DNA of 48,928 bases from Burkholderiales bacterium (GCA_023383795.1 JAHDYJ010000022.1:1-48928); one strand, 5' to 3'; positions 19,675 through 30,404 are shown, counted from the first letter of the stretch. Notes: generated by a model from the sequence alone, not told the origin. Numbers and translations are program-made.

Positions 19675-21332
19675 GCGCTTCCCAGCCCGCAACGCCTGAC
19701 CACGAGAATCGTCGCGAGCGGCAGCACGAGGCCGATCGCCGTGACCGCGACCAGCAGTACCCCGAGTTCGCTGTAGTCGGCCGGCACCGTCACGGCGCCG
19801 TTCGTCCGGTCCTTGACCTCGCGCGTCACCACGAAGACCGTGTTCAGGTACTTGGTGCCGAGCTGCGCGAGCGCGAGCGCCAGGTTCGTGAACGAGGCCA
19901 TCACCGCGAAGAAGGTCGCCTTGAGGTCGTCCGGCGCCGAGTTCGCGATCCAGGCGAGCATCGGGATCATCGCGATCTGGCCGAACGGCGCCGAGATCGC
20001 CTGGTCGATGACCGCGATGAAGCGCGCGTCCACCACGCCGCCGGTGCGCGCGGCGGTCCACTCGTGCAGGCCGTAGTACATGCCGACGTTCGGCAGCATC
20101 AGGAAGGTGCCGACTATCGTCAGGAACGCCACGATGTAGGCGATCGAGTGGTCGGCCATGAAGCGCCGGAAGATGAACATCCCGAGCAGCGTCAAGCCGC
20201 TCGCGATCAGCGACAGCTTCGACAGGAACTGCTGGTCGAAGCCGAGCACGTCGATCGCCCACCAGCCGTAGCCGGGGCCGACGTCCGGCATCGACCGGTA
20301 GACGAAGATCACGATCGCGGTGCCGAGCAGCAGGCGCCGCGCCTCCGGCGCGAGCGCGCGCATCAGGCGCGCCATCAGGAACGCGATGATGCCGAGCGAG
20401 CCGGCGAAGATGATCTCCTGGTTGTAAGGCACCTCGGCGAGGCCCATCGTCACCGTGAACGCCACGAACACGAGGCTGCCACCGAGGATCCACCAGTTCG
20501 GCGCCGGCGCGGCGGCCCGCCCCGAGGCGAGATCGAGCGCCTCGCGCCAGGACATGCCGCGGTCGCGCATCGCGCTGGCGCGGCGCAGCTTGAGCCAGCC
20601 GCCCAGCACGACGCCGAGCACCGAGACCACCGGGATCACCAGCGCGTACTCGTAGATCCGGACGTAGATCGCGACCTTCTGCGCCTCGGCCATCTTCTCG
20701 ACGCCGCTGAACAGGATCACGTTCGCAGCCGCGACCGCCACGCTGCCGCCGATGATGGCGACCCGGCCGAGCGTCTGCATGGTCGTGTGCATGAGCTTGA
20801 GCTGCGCCGGCTCGACCGCCCGCCCGTCGAGGTCGACGCGCGGCACCGCCTCGACGGTCATCGCGTCGGCGACCACGTCCTGCATGACGTAGCCGACCGG
20901 CGCGAGCAGCGCGCTCAGCACGAACCAGGCCTCGACCGACATCACCCGGCGCATGGCGTCGGTATGCGCGAGCAGCCCGATCATGATCAGCAGACTGACC
21001 GCGATCAGGCCCGCGCCGGCGAAGACGAAGCCCGCCTTCCAGCGCCACAGCAGGTCGACCAGATGGCCGAGCGGCATCTTCAGCGCCCACGGGATGCCGG
21101 TCCAGAACCCGAGCGCGGCGAGGAACGCCGCCGAGAGGCCGAGGTAGTCCTTGACGAAGAAGACGCCGACGATCCCGGTGAGCCCCGAGATTCCGGCGGC
21201 GACGTAGACCATCAGCGGCGGCAGGTACGAGAGGCGCAGCTCGCGGCCGAGCTCGATGAAGTTGCGGTCGATCCAACGGTACAGACGCGCGAGCATCGAG
21301 CGTACGCCAGGCGTGAGCGGGAAACCGCGCAT
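19671..21332 (-). CDS. MFS-type transporter, BT1 (folate/biopterin transporter)-like
   Basis: About 553 residues from the Met at 21332; Met codons at 21365 and 21296 are alternatives. About twelve hydrophobic segments are visible. FVKDYLGLSAAFLAALGF and PWALKMPLGHLVDLLW near the N-terminus resemble the BT1 branch of the major facilitator superfamily, and VMQDVVADAMTVEAVP carries the conserved acidic loop after helix 4. BT1 proteins in protists and cyanobacteria move folates or biopterin, but substrates of bacterial members are mostly unknown, so only the family is claimed. The gene is coupled to the downstream Nudix hydrolase by a 4-bp overlap. Confidence 0.7.
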   Translation of the reverse strand: MRGFPLTPGVRSMLARLYRWIDRNFIELGRELRLSYLPPLMVYVAAGISGLTGIVGVFFVKDYLGLSAAFLAALGFWTGIPWALKMPLGHLVDLLWRWKAGFVFAGAGLIAVSLLIMIGLLAHTDAMRRVMSVEAWFVLSALLAPVGYVMQDVVADAMTVEAVPRVDLDGRAVEPAQLKLMHTTMQTLGRVAIIGGSVAVAAANVILFSGVEKMAEAQKVAIYVRIYEYALVIPVVSVLGVVLGGWLKLRRASAMRDRGMSWREALDLASGRAAAPAPNWWILGGSLVFVAFTVTMGLAEVPYNQEIIFAGSLGIIAFLMARLMRALAPEARRLLLGTAIVIFVYRSMPDVGPGYGWWAIDVLGFDQQFLSKLSLIASGLTLLGMFIFRRFMADHSIAYIVAFLTIVGTFLMLPNVGMYYGLHEWTAARTGGVVDARFIAVIDQAISAPFGQIAMIPMLAWIANSAPDDLKATFFAVMASFTNLALALAQLGTKYLNTVFVVTREVKDRTNGAVTVPADYSELGVLLVAVTAIGLVLPLATILVVRRCGLGSA

Positions 21333-21378
21333 CTTATGCGAAAGCGCGCGCCGCGGCGCGCGCACGCCCGCCGGCGTG

Positions 21379-21990
21379 CTACCGCGTCAGGAAGCGGTAG
21401 AGGTTCATCAGCATCCCGGCGGTCGCGCCCCAGATGTAGTACGGGCCGTACGGCATGGCGTAGTACTGGCGCTCCAGGCCCTGCGCGACGACGCGGTTGC
21501 GCTGATGATTGGCGGGGTCGAGCAGGAACGCGAGCGGGACCTCGAAGATCTCGGCCACCTCGAACGCGTCCGGCTGCAGATCGAACGGCGGACTCACCAG
21601 GCCGACCACCGGCGTGACGCGGTAGCCGGTCACCGTCACGTAGTCCGAGAGCGTGCCGAGCACCTCGACCCTGCCCGGGTCGAGCCCGATCTCCTCGGCC
21701 GTCTCGCGCAGCGCCGTGTCGAGCGCCGATTCGTCGGGCTCGGCGCGTCCGCCGGGGAAGCTGATCTGCCCGGCGTGGTCGTGCAGGTGCGCCGTCCGGC
21801 GCGTGAAGAGCACGCTGAGCTCGGCGTCGCGGTCCACCACCGGGACGAGCACCGACGCCGGACGGATCACGCCGTCGCGGCGGAAGAGATGGCCGTCGCC
21901 GGTCGTGAGCGGCTCGAATGCGCGCCGCGCGGCGAAGCGCTCGCGCAGCCAGCGGGCATCGGGAAGGCGGGGGGATCCGGGCGCGTTCAT
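21379..21990 (-). CDS. CoA pyrophosphatase-type Nudix hydrolase
   Basis: A 203-residue protein. The CoA-specific signature HLHDHAGQISFPGGRAEPDE is followed by the Nudix residues ALRETAEEIGL. This family (NudL/YeaB, UPF0035) splits CoA and CoA thioesters into 3',5'-ADP and phosphopantetheine. The C-terminus FRF-type ending is replaced by AGMLMNLYRFLTR. The start Met at 21990 gives MNAPGSPRLPDARWL; the frame is open further upstream without family features. The transporter gene begins about 46 bp downstream on the same strand, so this may be the first gene of a three-gene unit with two Nudix enzymes. Confidence 0.9.
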   Translation of the reverse strand: MNAPGSPRLPDARWLRERFAARRAFEPLTTGDGHLFRRDGVIRPASVLVPVVDRDAELSVLFTRRTAHLHDHAGQISFPGGRAEPDESALDTALRETAEEIGLDPGRVEVLGTLSDYVTVTGYRVTPVVGLVSPPFDLQPDAFEVAEIFEVPLAFLLDPANHQRNRVVAQGLERQYYAMPYGPYYIWGATAGMLMNLYRFLTR

Positions 21991-22131
21991 GTGCTCTGGC
22001 TCGGGGCAGGTGCCGAGCATTCGAGATTCTACCCCGGCCGCGCTACGCCGCATCCGGGGGTGTGCCGTTCGGCGTGTTTTTTTGCGCGCCGCGGTGGAAT
22101 TGCCGGGCCGCGCCGGGTGTTTAGCGAACGA

Positions 22132-22159
22132 CCGCCCGCCCCGTTCCGGGCGCGGGCGG
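22132..22159 (+). promoter_or_regulatory. GC-rich hairpin in the leader of the small exported protein gene
   Basis: CCGCCCGC-CCCG (22132-22143), a TTC loop and CGGG-c-GCGGGCGG (22147-22159) form a 12-bp stem with one bulge. It ends 14 nt before the AGGAGGAA ribosome site at 22174-22180 and could shape mRNA stability or initiation. A run of seven T at 22078-22084 lies upstream, but I see no matching strong stem beside it. Confidence 0.45.
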
Positions 22160-22182
22160 CGCATCCGGACACAGGAGGAATC

Positions 22183-22431
22183 ATGATCAGGATCCACACC
22201 GCAGTCGCCGCCGCGCTGCTCGCGCTCTCGCCGGGCGCGTTCGCGTTCCACTGCCCGGCGGACATGAAGAAGATCGACGCGGCGCTCGCCAAGAACCCGA
22301 AGCTGAGCGCGGCGCAGATGGCCGAGGTGAAGAAGCTGCGCGCCGACGGCGAGGCGCTGCACAAGGCCGGCAAGCATCAGGAGTCGGTCGACACGCTCGC
22401 CAAGGCGATGCAGATCCTGGACATCAAGTAG
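22183..22431 (+). CDS. Small exported protein of unknown function
   Basis: An 82-residue protein with a clear signal peptide: MIRIH, a hydrophobic stretch TAVAAALLALSPGAF and a likely cleavage after AFA. The mature part is about 60 residues, charged and helical, starting FHCPADMKKIDAAL, with one cysteine and the repeating pattern of a helical hairpin (LSAAQMAEVKKLRADGEAL, SVDTLAKAMQIL). It is probably periplasmic. I recall similar short hypothetical proteins in other betaproteobacteria but no function. An ideal AGGAGGAA ribosome site 3 bp before the ATG suggests strong expression. It stands alone between a divergent and a convergent neighbour. Confidence 0.85.
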   Translation: MIRIHTAVAAALLALSPGAFAFHCPADMKKIDAALAKNPKLSAAQMAEVKKLRADGEALHKAGKHQESVDTLAKAMQILDIK

Positions 22432-22437
22432 CGCGAC

Positions 22438-22467
22438 GCGGCGTCGCGGCGCGCGCCGCGACGCCGC
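22438..22467. terminator. 30-bp perfect palindrome between convergent genes
   Basis: GCGGCGTCGCGGCGC followed by its exact reverse complement. It starts 6 bp after the stop of the small exported protein and ends 11 bp before the stop of the quinone oxidoreductase. It is probably a bidirectional transcription barrier or 3'-end stabilising hairpin, although no T-tract follows on either strand. Confidence 0.6.
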
Positions 22468-22478
22468 CCGCGCGCCGC

Positions 22479-23462
22479 TCAGGGGATCAGCAGCGTCGAC
22501 CCGGTGGTCTTGCGCGCCTCGAGGTCGCGGTGCGCCTGCGCCGCGTCCTTCAGCGCGTAGCGCTGGTTGATCTCGATCCTGACCTTGCCGGCGAGCACCA
22601 CGTCGAACAGGGCGTTCGCGCTCGCCACCAGCGCCTCGCGCTTTGCGTTGTAGGTGTTCAGCGTCGGGCGCGTGAGGAAGAGCGAACCCTTCGTCTGCAG
22701 CAGGTTGATGTCGAACGGCGGCACCGGCCCCGACGAGGCGCCGAACACCACCAGCATCCCGAACGGCTCGAGGCAGTCGAGCGAGCCCATGAACGTGTCC
22801 TTGCCGACCGAGTCGTAGACGACCGGGACGCCCTTGCCGCCGGTGATCTCGCGCACGCGCGCCGTGAAGTTCTCGCGCGTGTAGACGACGGTGTGCTCGC
22901 AGCCGTGCGCCCTGGCGAGCGCTGCCTTCTCGTCGGAGCCGGCGGTTCCGATCACGGTGACGCCGAGCGCCTTCGCCCACTGGCACAGGATGAGCCCGAC
23001 GCCGCCGGCCGCGGCCTGCACCAGGATCGTCTGGCCCGCCTTCACCTGGTACGTGCGGCGCAGCAGGTACTCGGCGGTCATTCCCTTCAGCATCATCGCC
23101 GCCGCCTGCTCGAAGCCGATGCCGTCCGGGAGCTTGACCACCCGCTCGGCGGGCATCAGGCGCACGTCGGAATAGGCGCCGAGCGGCGCCCCGCCGTACG
23201 CGACGCGGTCTCCGGGTCTGAGGTCGGCGACACCCGATCCGACCGCCTCGACGACTCCGGCGGCCTCGGACCCGAGGCCGCTTGGCAGCTCGAGCTTGTA
23301 GAGGCCCGAGCGCTGATAGGTGTCGAGGTAGTTGAGCCCGATGGCGTGGTGCCGGATGCGGATCTGCCCGGGGCCCGGGTCGCCGACCTGCACTTCCTGC
23401 AGCTCGAGCACCTCGGGACCGCCGGTCTTCGCGAAGCGGATCGCTTTTGCGGTCGTTGCCAT
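22479..23462 (-). CDS. NADPH:quinone oxidoreductase (zeta-crystallin type)
   Basis: A 327-residue member of the MDR (medium-chain dehydrogenase) family lacking the structural zinc loop. An N-terminal GroES-like domain has HHAIGLNYLDTYQRSGLY and LGSEAAGVVEAVG, followed by the Rossmann nucleotide site AAAGGVGLILCQWAKALG. The end DLEARKTTGSTLLIP is typical of quinone oxidoreductase QorA. It reduces quinones one electron at a time with NADPH. AGGAGG 8 bp before the Met at 23462 fixes the start; an upstream in-frame Met would add nine residues without homology. It is the last gene of a same-strand run after the SDR, 70 bp away. Confidence 0.92.
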   Translation of the reverse strand: MATTAKAIRFAKTGGPEVLELQEVQVGDPGPGQIRIRHHAIGLNYLDTYQRSGLYKLELPSGLGSEAAGVVEAVGSGVADLRPGDRVAYGGAPLGAYSDVRLMPAERVVKLPDGIGFEQAAAMMLKGMTAEYLLRRTYQVKAGQTILVQAAAGGVGLILCQWAKALGVTVIGTAGSDEKAALARAHGCEHTVVYTRENFTARVREITGGKGVPVVYDSVGKDTFMGSLDCLEPFGMLVVFGASSGPVPPFDINLLQTKGSLFLTRPTLNTYNAKREALVASANALFDVVLAGKVRIEINQRYALKDAAQAHRDLEARKTTGSTLLIP

Positions 23463-23532
23463 GCTTCCTCCTGGTCCTGGGAGGAGCAATGGTGCAGCGT
23501 CGAGGGTGCCGCGGTCAACGGCACCGCCCCAG

Positions 23533-24237
23533 TCACCAGGCGATCGCGCGCCGGTCCTTGAAGAACCCCCCGGTCGGGCCGTCGTCCGGCAGCGTCGCGA
23601 GCCAGGCGACGGTGTCGGCCGCCTCGTCGACCGAGCGCGGCGCGCGCGGGCCCCCGAGGTCGGTGCGCACCCAGCCCGGGCTCGTCGCGTTCACCTTGAT
23701 GCCGCTCGCGGCGAGCTCGGACGCCAGCATGCGCGTGAGCGCGTTCAGCGCGGTCTTCGACATCCGGTAGGCCGGGCTGCCGACGCCCATGTCGGCGAGC
23801 TGCCCGAGCTCGCTCGAGACGTTCACGATCCGCCCGGCGCCGCCCTGCCGCATGAGCGGGACGAGCGCCTGAGTCACGTTCAGCGCGCCGATCACGTTCG
23901 TTTCGATCGTCTCGCGCACCACCTCCGGCGCGACGTCGAGCGCGCGCGACCCGCGCGGATCGATCAGGACGCCGGCGTTGTTCACGAGAACGTCGAGCCG
24001 CCCGAGCTCGCGCGCGAGCCACGCCGCGAGCGCATCGGATTGCGCGCGCGAGCGCACGTCGAGCGGATGAAAGCGCACGGCGAGGCCTTCGTCCGCGAGC
24101 CCGCGGCAGGCCGCCTCGCCGCATCCGCGGTCGCGCGCGGTCAGTACCACGCACATGCCCTCGCGCGCCAGGCGGCGCGCGATGCCGAGGCCGATGCCGC
24201 GGTTCGCGCCGGTGACGACGGCGACGGGCGGCGTCAC
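23533..24237 (-). CDS. Short-chain dehydrogenase/reductase
   Basis: A 234-residue classical SDR. TGANRGIG (residues 9-16) binds NAD(P); NNAG is at 86-89, N114 and S142 are in place, and Y157-x-x-x-K161 (YRMSK) completes the catalytic tetrad. The conserved PGWVRTDLGG follows. Length and motifs resemble carbonyl-reductase-type SDRs. Substrate unknown. It starts 10 bp after the stop of the FIST gene, so it is likely in the same transcript. A short inverted repeat (GGTGCCG/CGGCACC, 23505-23525) lies between it and the oxidoreductase gene downstream. Confidence 0.9.
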   Translation of the reverse strand: MTPPVAVVTGANRGIGLGIARRLAREGMCVVLTARDRGCGEAACRGLADEGLAVRFHPLDVRSRAQSDALAAWLARELGRLDVLVNNAGVLIDPRGSRALDVAPEVVRETIETNVIGALNVTQALVPLMRQGGAGRIVNVSSELGQLADMGVGSPAYRMSKTALNALTRMLASELAASGIKVNATSPGWVRTDLGGPRAPRSVDEAADTVAWLATLPDDGPTGGFFKDRRAIAW

Positions 24238-24247
24238 GGCCGGCGCC

Positions 24248-25384
24248 TCAGAGGAACAGCGTCAGCACGCCGGTGTAGCCGTACAGGCGGTCGTGCGAGA
24301 TCTCGCCGTTGCAGAAAAACCCGACCAGCGGGAACTCGCCGAGCCGCGCGCGGATGATCTCGAGCTCGGCCGAGCGCGCGCCGAACATGTGCTCGCCGCG
24401 CCCGAGGCAGGAGTAGTAGAGTCCGCCGCGCGGGCGGCCGCCCCTGCGCCCGCCGATCTCGTGCGCGATCGACTCGAGCATGCGCCCGAGGTCCTCGCGC
24501 GCGGACTGCGCATCGCGCTTGCAGAACATGAGCGGCATGCCCTTCTCCACCGGCGCCCCGATCGCGAGCAGCCGGTTCTGCGGATCGATCCCGACCAGGT
24601 TGCGCACCGTGTAGTCGCCGGTGTCCGACCCCGACACCGGGATGCCGGCATGGATGAACCGCGCCGCCCGGCGCAGATCGCGCGCGAGGACCTCGCCGAC
24701 GTCCTCGAGGAACACGTCGAGCGCCGGGCGCCCGTCGAGCGTCACGATGATGTTGCGCTCGCCCTCGGTCACGACGTGCCGCGCCGGCGCGCCGGCGTCC
24801 GTGCCGAGCGGCGTGCACCCTTGCGTGAGCCGCGTCGCGACCGGGATCGCCGAGGACAGCACCACGCCGGACAGTCCGCCCCGCAGCACCGCATTGGCGA
24901 CCTGGCAGCTCGCGCCGCGCGAGCTCGACAGCCCGCCGACCAGGAACCCGCTCGCGACCTTGCCCGACATGTCCTCGATGAGCTCGGGCATGTCGTGCGT
25001 GCCGGGATCGCCGTGCACGATGGCGAAATGCGCCGCCTCCGCGCCGCTTGCGGTGCGCTCCCCGGCGGCGGGCGGCCGCGCCTTGCCCGAGAAGACGCGA
25101 AACTCCCCCTCGGGGAGGTCGGCCAGCAGCACCGCCACCGCCGGCTCGTCCATGTACTCCGTCGCCCCGCCGAGCACGCCCACGCCGACGCTGCCGACCC
25201 ACTCGTCGATGCCGGTCGCGTCGCGCAGGTAGCCGACCAGCTCGGCCGCCTCGGCGACGAAGTGGTCGGTGAAGTACACGAAACCGATCGACGCGCCCGG
25301 CGGCGGCTCGCCGATCGCCGCGAGGCAGCCCTCGGCGGCCTCGCGCCAGCCCGACGCGCGCGCGTGGCCGGCCCGGAAGCTCAT
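24248..25384 (-). CDS. FIST domain sensory protein
   Basis: A 378-residue protein with FIST_N (about residues 30-230, including SIGFVYFTDHF and GFLVGGLSSSRG) and FIST_C (about 235-360, ending GEFPLVGFFCNGEISHDRLY). The FIST module is thought to bind small ligands such as amino acids and is often joined to chemotaxis or cyclase output domains; here it stands alone with no output domain. The Met at 25384 overlaps the stop of the PhaM-like gene by 4 bp (ATGA), so the two are translationally coupled. The ligand is unknown. Confidence 0.87.
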   Translation of the reverse strand: MSFRAGHARASGWREAAEGCLAAIGEPPPGASIGFVYFTDHFVAEAAELVGYLRDATGIDEWVGSVGVGVLGGATEYMDEPAVAVLLADLPEGEFRVFSGKARPPAAGERTASGAEAAHFAIVHGDPGTHDMPELIEDMSGKVASGFLVGGLSSSRGASCQVANAVLRGGLSGVVLSSAIPVATRLTQGCTPLGTDAGAPARHVVTEGERNIIVTLDGRPALDVFLEDVGEVLARDLRRAARFIHAGIPVSGSDTGDYTVRNLVGIDPQNRLLAIGAPVEKGMPLMFCKRDAQSAREDLGRMLESIAHEIGGRRGGRPRGGLYYSCLGRGEHMFGARSAELEIIRARLGEFPLVGFFCNGEISHDRLYGYTGVLTLFL

Positions 25385-25875
25385 CGCGCCTTCTTCCCGC
25401 CGCCGTTCTGCCTGCGCGCGGGATCGCGCCGCGTCCGCGCGCCGGACTCGGAATGCGACGACGACTGCGCCCCCGGCGGCTCGGCGGGCGACGGCTGCAG
25501 CAGCGACCACCACGCCTCGAACGGATTGGCGGGATCCGCGGCGCCGGCCGCGTCCGGTCCCCGCTCCGCCGCCGGCGGCGCGGAGCCGCCCGCAGGCGCC
25601 GCCGCGTGCGTCCCGGCGTGCCCGCCGAGCGACTGTTGCACCGACTGCAGCGCGGCCAGCGTCGCGTGCTGCATCTCCAGCCCCTGGATGCTCATCTTCA
25701 CGACGTTCAGGTTCAGCGTGAGCCAATGCTCGACCGACCTCAGGTCGGCGATGCGCTTCTCGACGTCGGCGGCGTTCGCGAGCGGCACGACCATGCCGGG
25801 GATCGGCAGCGACATGGGCGTCCACATGCGCCGCAGAAGCTCCAGCGGATCGGGCGGGGGGCTCTGATCGCTCAT
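25381..25875 (-). CDS. phaM: PhaM-like polyhydroxyalkanoate granule regulatory protein
   Basis: A 164-residue protein. The N-terminal half has PLELLRRMWTPMSLPIPGMV and a helical DVEKRIADLRSVEHWLTLNL, NVVKMSIQGLEMQ, as in PhaM of Ralstonia (Cupriavidus), which activates PHA synthase and ties granules to the nucleoid. The middle is Ala/Pro/Gly-rich and disordered, NPFEAWWSLLQ is a conserved aromatic patch, and the tail is basic (RRQNGGGKKAR), as expected for DNA binding. The start at 25875 gives MSDQSPPPDPLELL. It heads the run PhaM, FIST, SDR, quinone oxidoreductase. No PHA synthase is present in the window. The name rests on pattern recall rather than alignment. Confidence 0.75.
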   Translation of the reverse strand: MSDQSPPPDPLELLRRMWTPMSLPIPGMVVPLANAADVEKRIADLRSVEHWLTLNLNVVKMSIQGLEMQHATLAALQSVQQSLGGHAGTHAAAPAGGSAPPAAERGPDAAGAADPANPFEAWWSLLQPSPAEPPGAQSSSHSESGARTRRDPARRQNGGGKKAR

Positions 25876-26074
25876 CGCGGAAGATCTCCGTGTGCGGCCC
25901 GGCATGCGCCACGGACGCGGCGACCCGAGGGACGATCCGTGGGACACCAGCGGTGGCGGCGGCCTTCGGACCATGCCGGGGCACAGTCAGTTTAGAACTT
26001 ATCCGGAAATCGCGGCGGCGCCCGGCGATGCGGCCGTCCGGGCCGGCCGCCATCCCCGGCGGCGCGCACCCGGC

Positions 26075-26716
26075 TCAGGCCGCCGGCGACGGCGCGTCGC
26101 ACTTCGCGTTCACGCAATCCAGCAGATGCCACATGCCGAGCGGCGCAAGCCGCGTATTGCGCACCAGCCGCAGCGGCGCGCCGACCAGGAGGTCGTCGAT
26201 CGCGAGATCGGAGCGCCAGCCGAGGCGCTCGCAGACCGGCGAGATCGCCCGCTCGACCATGCGCACCAGCCGGTTCCGGTTGGTGAAGTGGTTGATGATC
26301 AGAATGCGCCCGCCGGGACGGCACACCCGCGCCATCTCGCCGAGCGCGCGGCGGAAATCCGGGATGACCGTCATGACGTAGGCCGCGACGACGACGTCGA
26401 AGGTGTCGTCCGCGAACGCCATCGCCTGCGCGTCCATGCGCAGGAGCTGGACGTTGCGCAGCCCCAGCGACTGCACCTGGCGCGCAGCGCGCGTGAGCAT
26501 GCCCTCGGACACGTCGATCCCGACCAGCTGGCAGCTCTTCGGATAGCGGGCGAGCGCGAGACCGGTGCCGATGCCGACCTCGAGCACGCGGTCGCCGGGC
26601 CGGACCTCGAGGCCCTCGGCCGCCGCGACGCGCCCCGGCTCGAACACGCCCCCGAACACGCGGTCGTAGAACCTGGCGTACCGGTCGTAAACGCGCTCAA
26701 TGCTGCGTGCATCCAT
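26075..26716 (-). CDS. Class I SAM methyltransferase, PmtA-like
   Basis: A 213-residue protein starting MDARSIERVYDRYARFYDRV. Motif I is VLEVGIGTG (44-52), with the acidic motif II in LVGIDVS and a post-I VVVAAYVMTVIPD. The opening YDRVFGGVFEPGR and overall length are those of Rhodobacter-type phosphatidylethanolamine N-methyltransferases (PmtA), which make phosphatidylcholine. A generic methyltransferase cannot be excluded. It follows the patatin-like phospholipase gene by 42 bp on the same strand, which would fit a phospholipid role. Confidence 0.8.
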   Translation of the reverse strand: MDARSIERVYDRYARFYDRVFGGVFEPGRVAAAEGLEVRPGDRVLEVGIGTGLALARYPKSCQLVGIDVSEGMLTRAARQVQSLGLRNVQLLRMDAQAMAFADDTFDVVVAAYVMTVIPDFRRALGEMARVCRPGGRILIINHFTNRNRLVRMVERAISPVCERLGWRSDLAIDDLLVGAPLRLVRNTRLAPLGMWHLLDCVNAKCDAPSPAA

Positions 26717-26758
26717 TCTTTCGATCTCCCATTCTTCTGCAGGCTGCCGTCGACCGGT

Positions 26759-27886
26759 CTAGCCGGCCAGAAACTGCCGAACCTCGTCGCCGCGCGCCAT
26801 CGCGTCGTCGTACCCGAGCCGGATCAGTGCACGCGTGAACCCGGGCTCGAAAAGCAGGTAGCTCGCCAGGTTCGAGCCGTTGCGGTTCATCGCGCCCACG
26901 GCCCGCAGCAGGAAGCGCACCGGGCGGGGCAGATCGTAAAGGTGCCGGCCCGCGATGCGCTCGATCGGCTGGGACGGCGAGATTACCAGCACATCGACAT
27001 GTCGGAGCGGCAGGCCGGAGTCGCGCAGCCGGTCGTGCGGGACCAGGCTGATCGTCCGGTTGATCCGCTGCAGCCGCTCGATGTCGACGTTCAGGCTGTC
27101 GAGGAAGATCGAGTTCAGCGCGTGCCCCGCGATCTGGGCGAGCGACGGGTAGAGGCTCGAGCGCACGCGGGCGTCGGCGGTCTGCCGGCCGGTGCCGATC
27201 ACGAGCACGCGATCCGCGCCCAGGTGCAGCGCCGGGCTGATCGGGGCGATCTGGCGCATCGAGCCGTCGCCGAAGTACTCCCGATGCACCCTGACCGCCG
27301 GGAAGATGAACGGCAGCGCGCTCGAGGCCATCAGGATGTCGGTGCCGATCGGCGTCGCGCTGCCGACCCGCTGGGTCCGCTCCCATTCGACCGCCTCGGG
27401 CCCGCCCTGGTAGAACGACACGCTCTGCCCGGAGCTGTACCCCGAGGCCGTGACCGAGAGCGCGTAGAGCGTGCCGGCGTCGATGTTCTCCTGGACGCGC
27501 GCGTAGTCCATCGTCCGGTCGAGCAGCTCGCGCAGCGGCGTGTTGTCGAGCAGCGACACCGGGTTGGTGCGGTTGAGCAGCATCAGCGCCGAGAGCCAGC
27601 GGCCGCCGGTGCGGATGATCCCCCAGGCGTCCGCCCGGTACACCTGGCCGACGTGGAAATGCTCCCACACCTCGACCAGGCCCCGCACGCCGAGCGCGAA
27701 GTTGTAGGCGTGAATGGCGAGCGCGGCCGCGTTGATCGCACCTGCCGAGGTTCCGCACAGTATCGGGAACGGGTTCCACGTCGGCCTCTCGAGGAGCTCG
27801 CTCACCGCGCGCAGCACGCCGACCTGATAGGCGGCGCGCGCGCCCCCGCCCGTGAGTATCAGGCCGGTCTTCTTCCGTCCCGTCAT
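26759..27886 (-). CDS. Patatin-like phospholipase
   Basis: A 375-residue protein. The oxyanion-hole motif GGGARAAYQVG is at residues 13-23, the nucleophile elbow G45-T-S47-A-G49, and the catalytic Asp D207 in GDGSM, giving the Ser-Asp dyad. The C-terminal part (IERLQRINRTISLVPHDRLR, VISPSQPIERIA) belongs to the bacterial patatin subgroup with an extra C-terminal domain. Such enzymes hydrolyse acyl esters of phospholipids. The start at 27886 (MTGRKKTGLILTGGG) directly precedes the fold. It lies 116 bp after maeB on the same strand and before the PmtA-like gene. Confidence 0.92.
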   Translation of the reverse strand: MTGRKKTGLILTGGGARAAYQVGVLRAVSELLERPTWNPFPILCGTSAGAINAAALAIHAYNFALGVRGLVEVWEHFHVGQVYRADAWGIIRTGGRWLSALMLLNRTNPVSLLDNTPLRELLDRTMDYARVQENIDAGTLYALSVTASGYSSGQSVSFYQGGPEAVEWERTQRVGSATPIGTDILMASSALPFIFPAVRVHREYFGDGSMRQIAPISPALHLGADRVLVIGTGRQTADARVRSSLYPSLAQIAGHALNSIFLDSLNVDIERLQRINRTISLVPHDRLRDSGLPLRHVDVLVISPSQPIERIAGRHLYDLPRPVRFLLRAVGAMNRNGSNLASYLLFEPGFTRALIRLGYDDAMARGDEVRQFLAG

Positions 27887-28002
27887 CTCGCCTGCGCCTC
27901 GGGGAGCTCGACCGGCGCTCCTCCCCGCCGGATCGAGCCGAGAGTGTAGCGAAACGGAGCGCCCCTGCGCCAGCACGCGGCGCGGCGGCCGCCGCGGCCG
28001 GG

Positions 28003-30285
<2,283 letters not shown>

Positions 30286-30325
30286 GATCGTGCCCGTTGT
30301 CGCTCCGGTCGCAGCGATGCAAACG

Positions 30326-30353
30326 ATTATAGGTCATGCGATACTTGTTTCAT
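30326..30353 (-). promoter_or_regulatory. Promoter of maeB
   Basis: On the minus strand a perfect TATAAT occupies 30331-30326, 41 bp before the maeB start. The best -35 at 16 bp spacing is ATGAAA (30353-30348), four of six consensus bases. It lies in the 119-bp gap shared with the divergent nicotinamidase gene. Confidence 0.55.
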
Positions 30354-30404
30354 CGAGCTCGGGCCGGCCCGAACCGGCGCTGCGAAGCGACACTGGCTGC
30401 GGCA

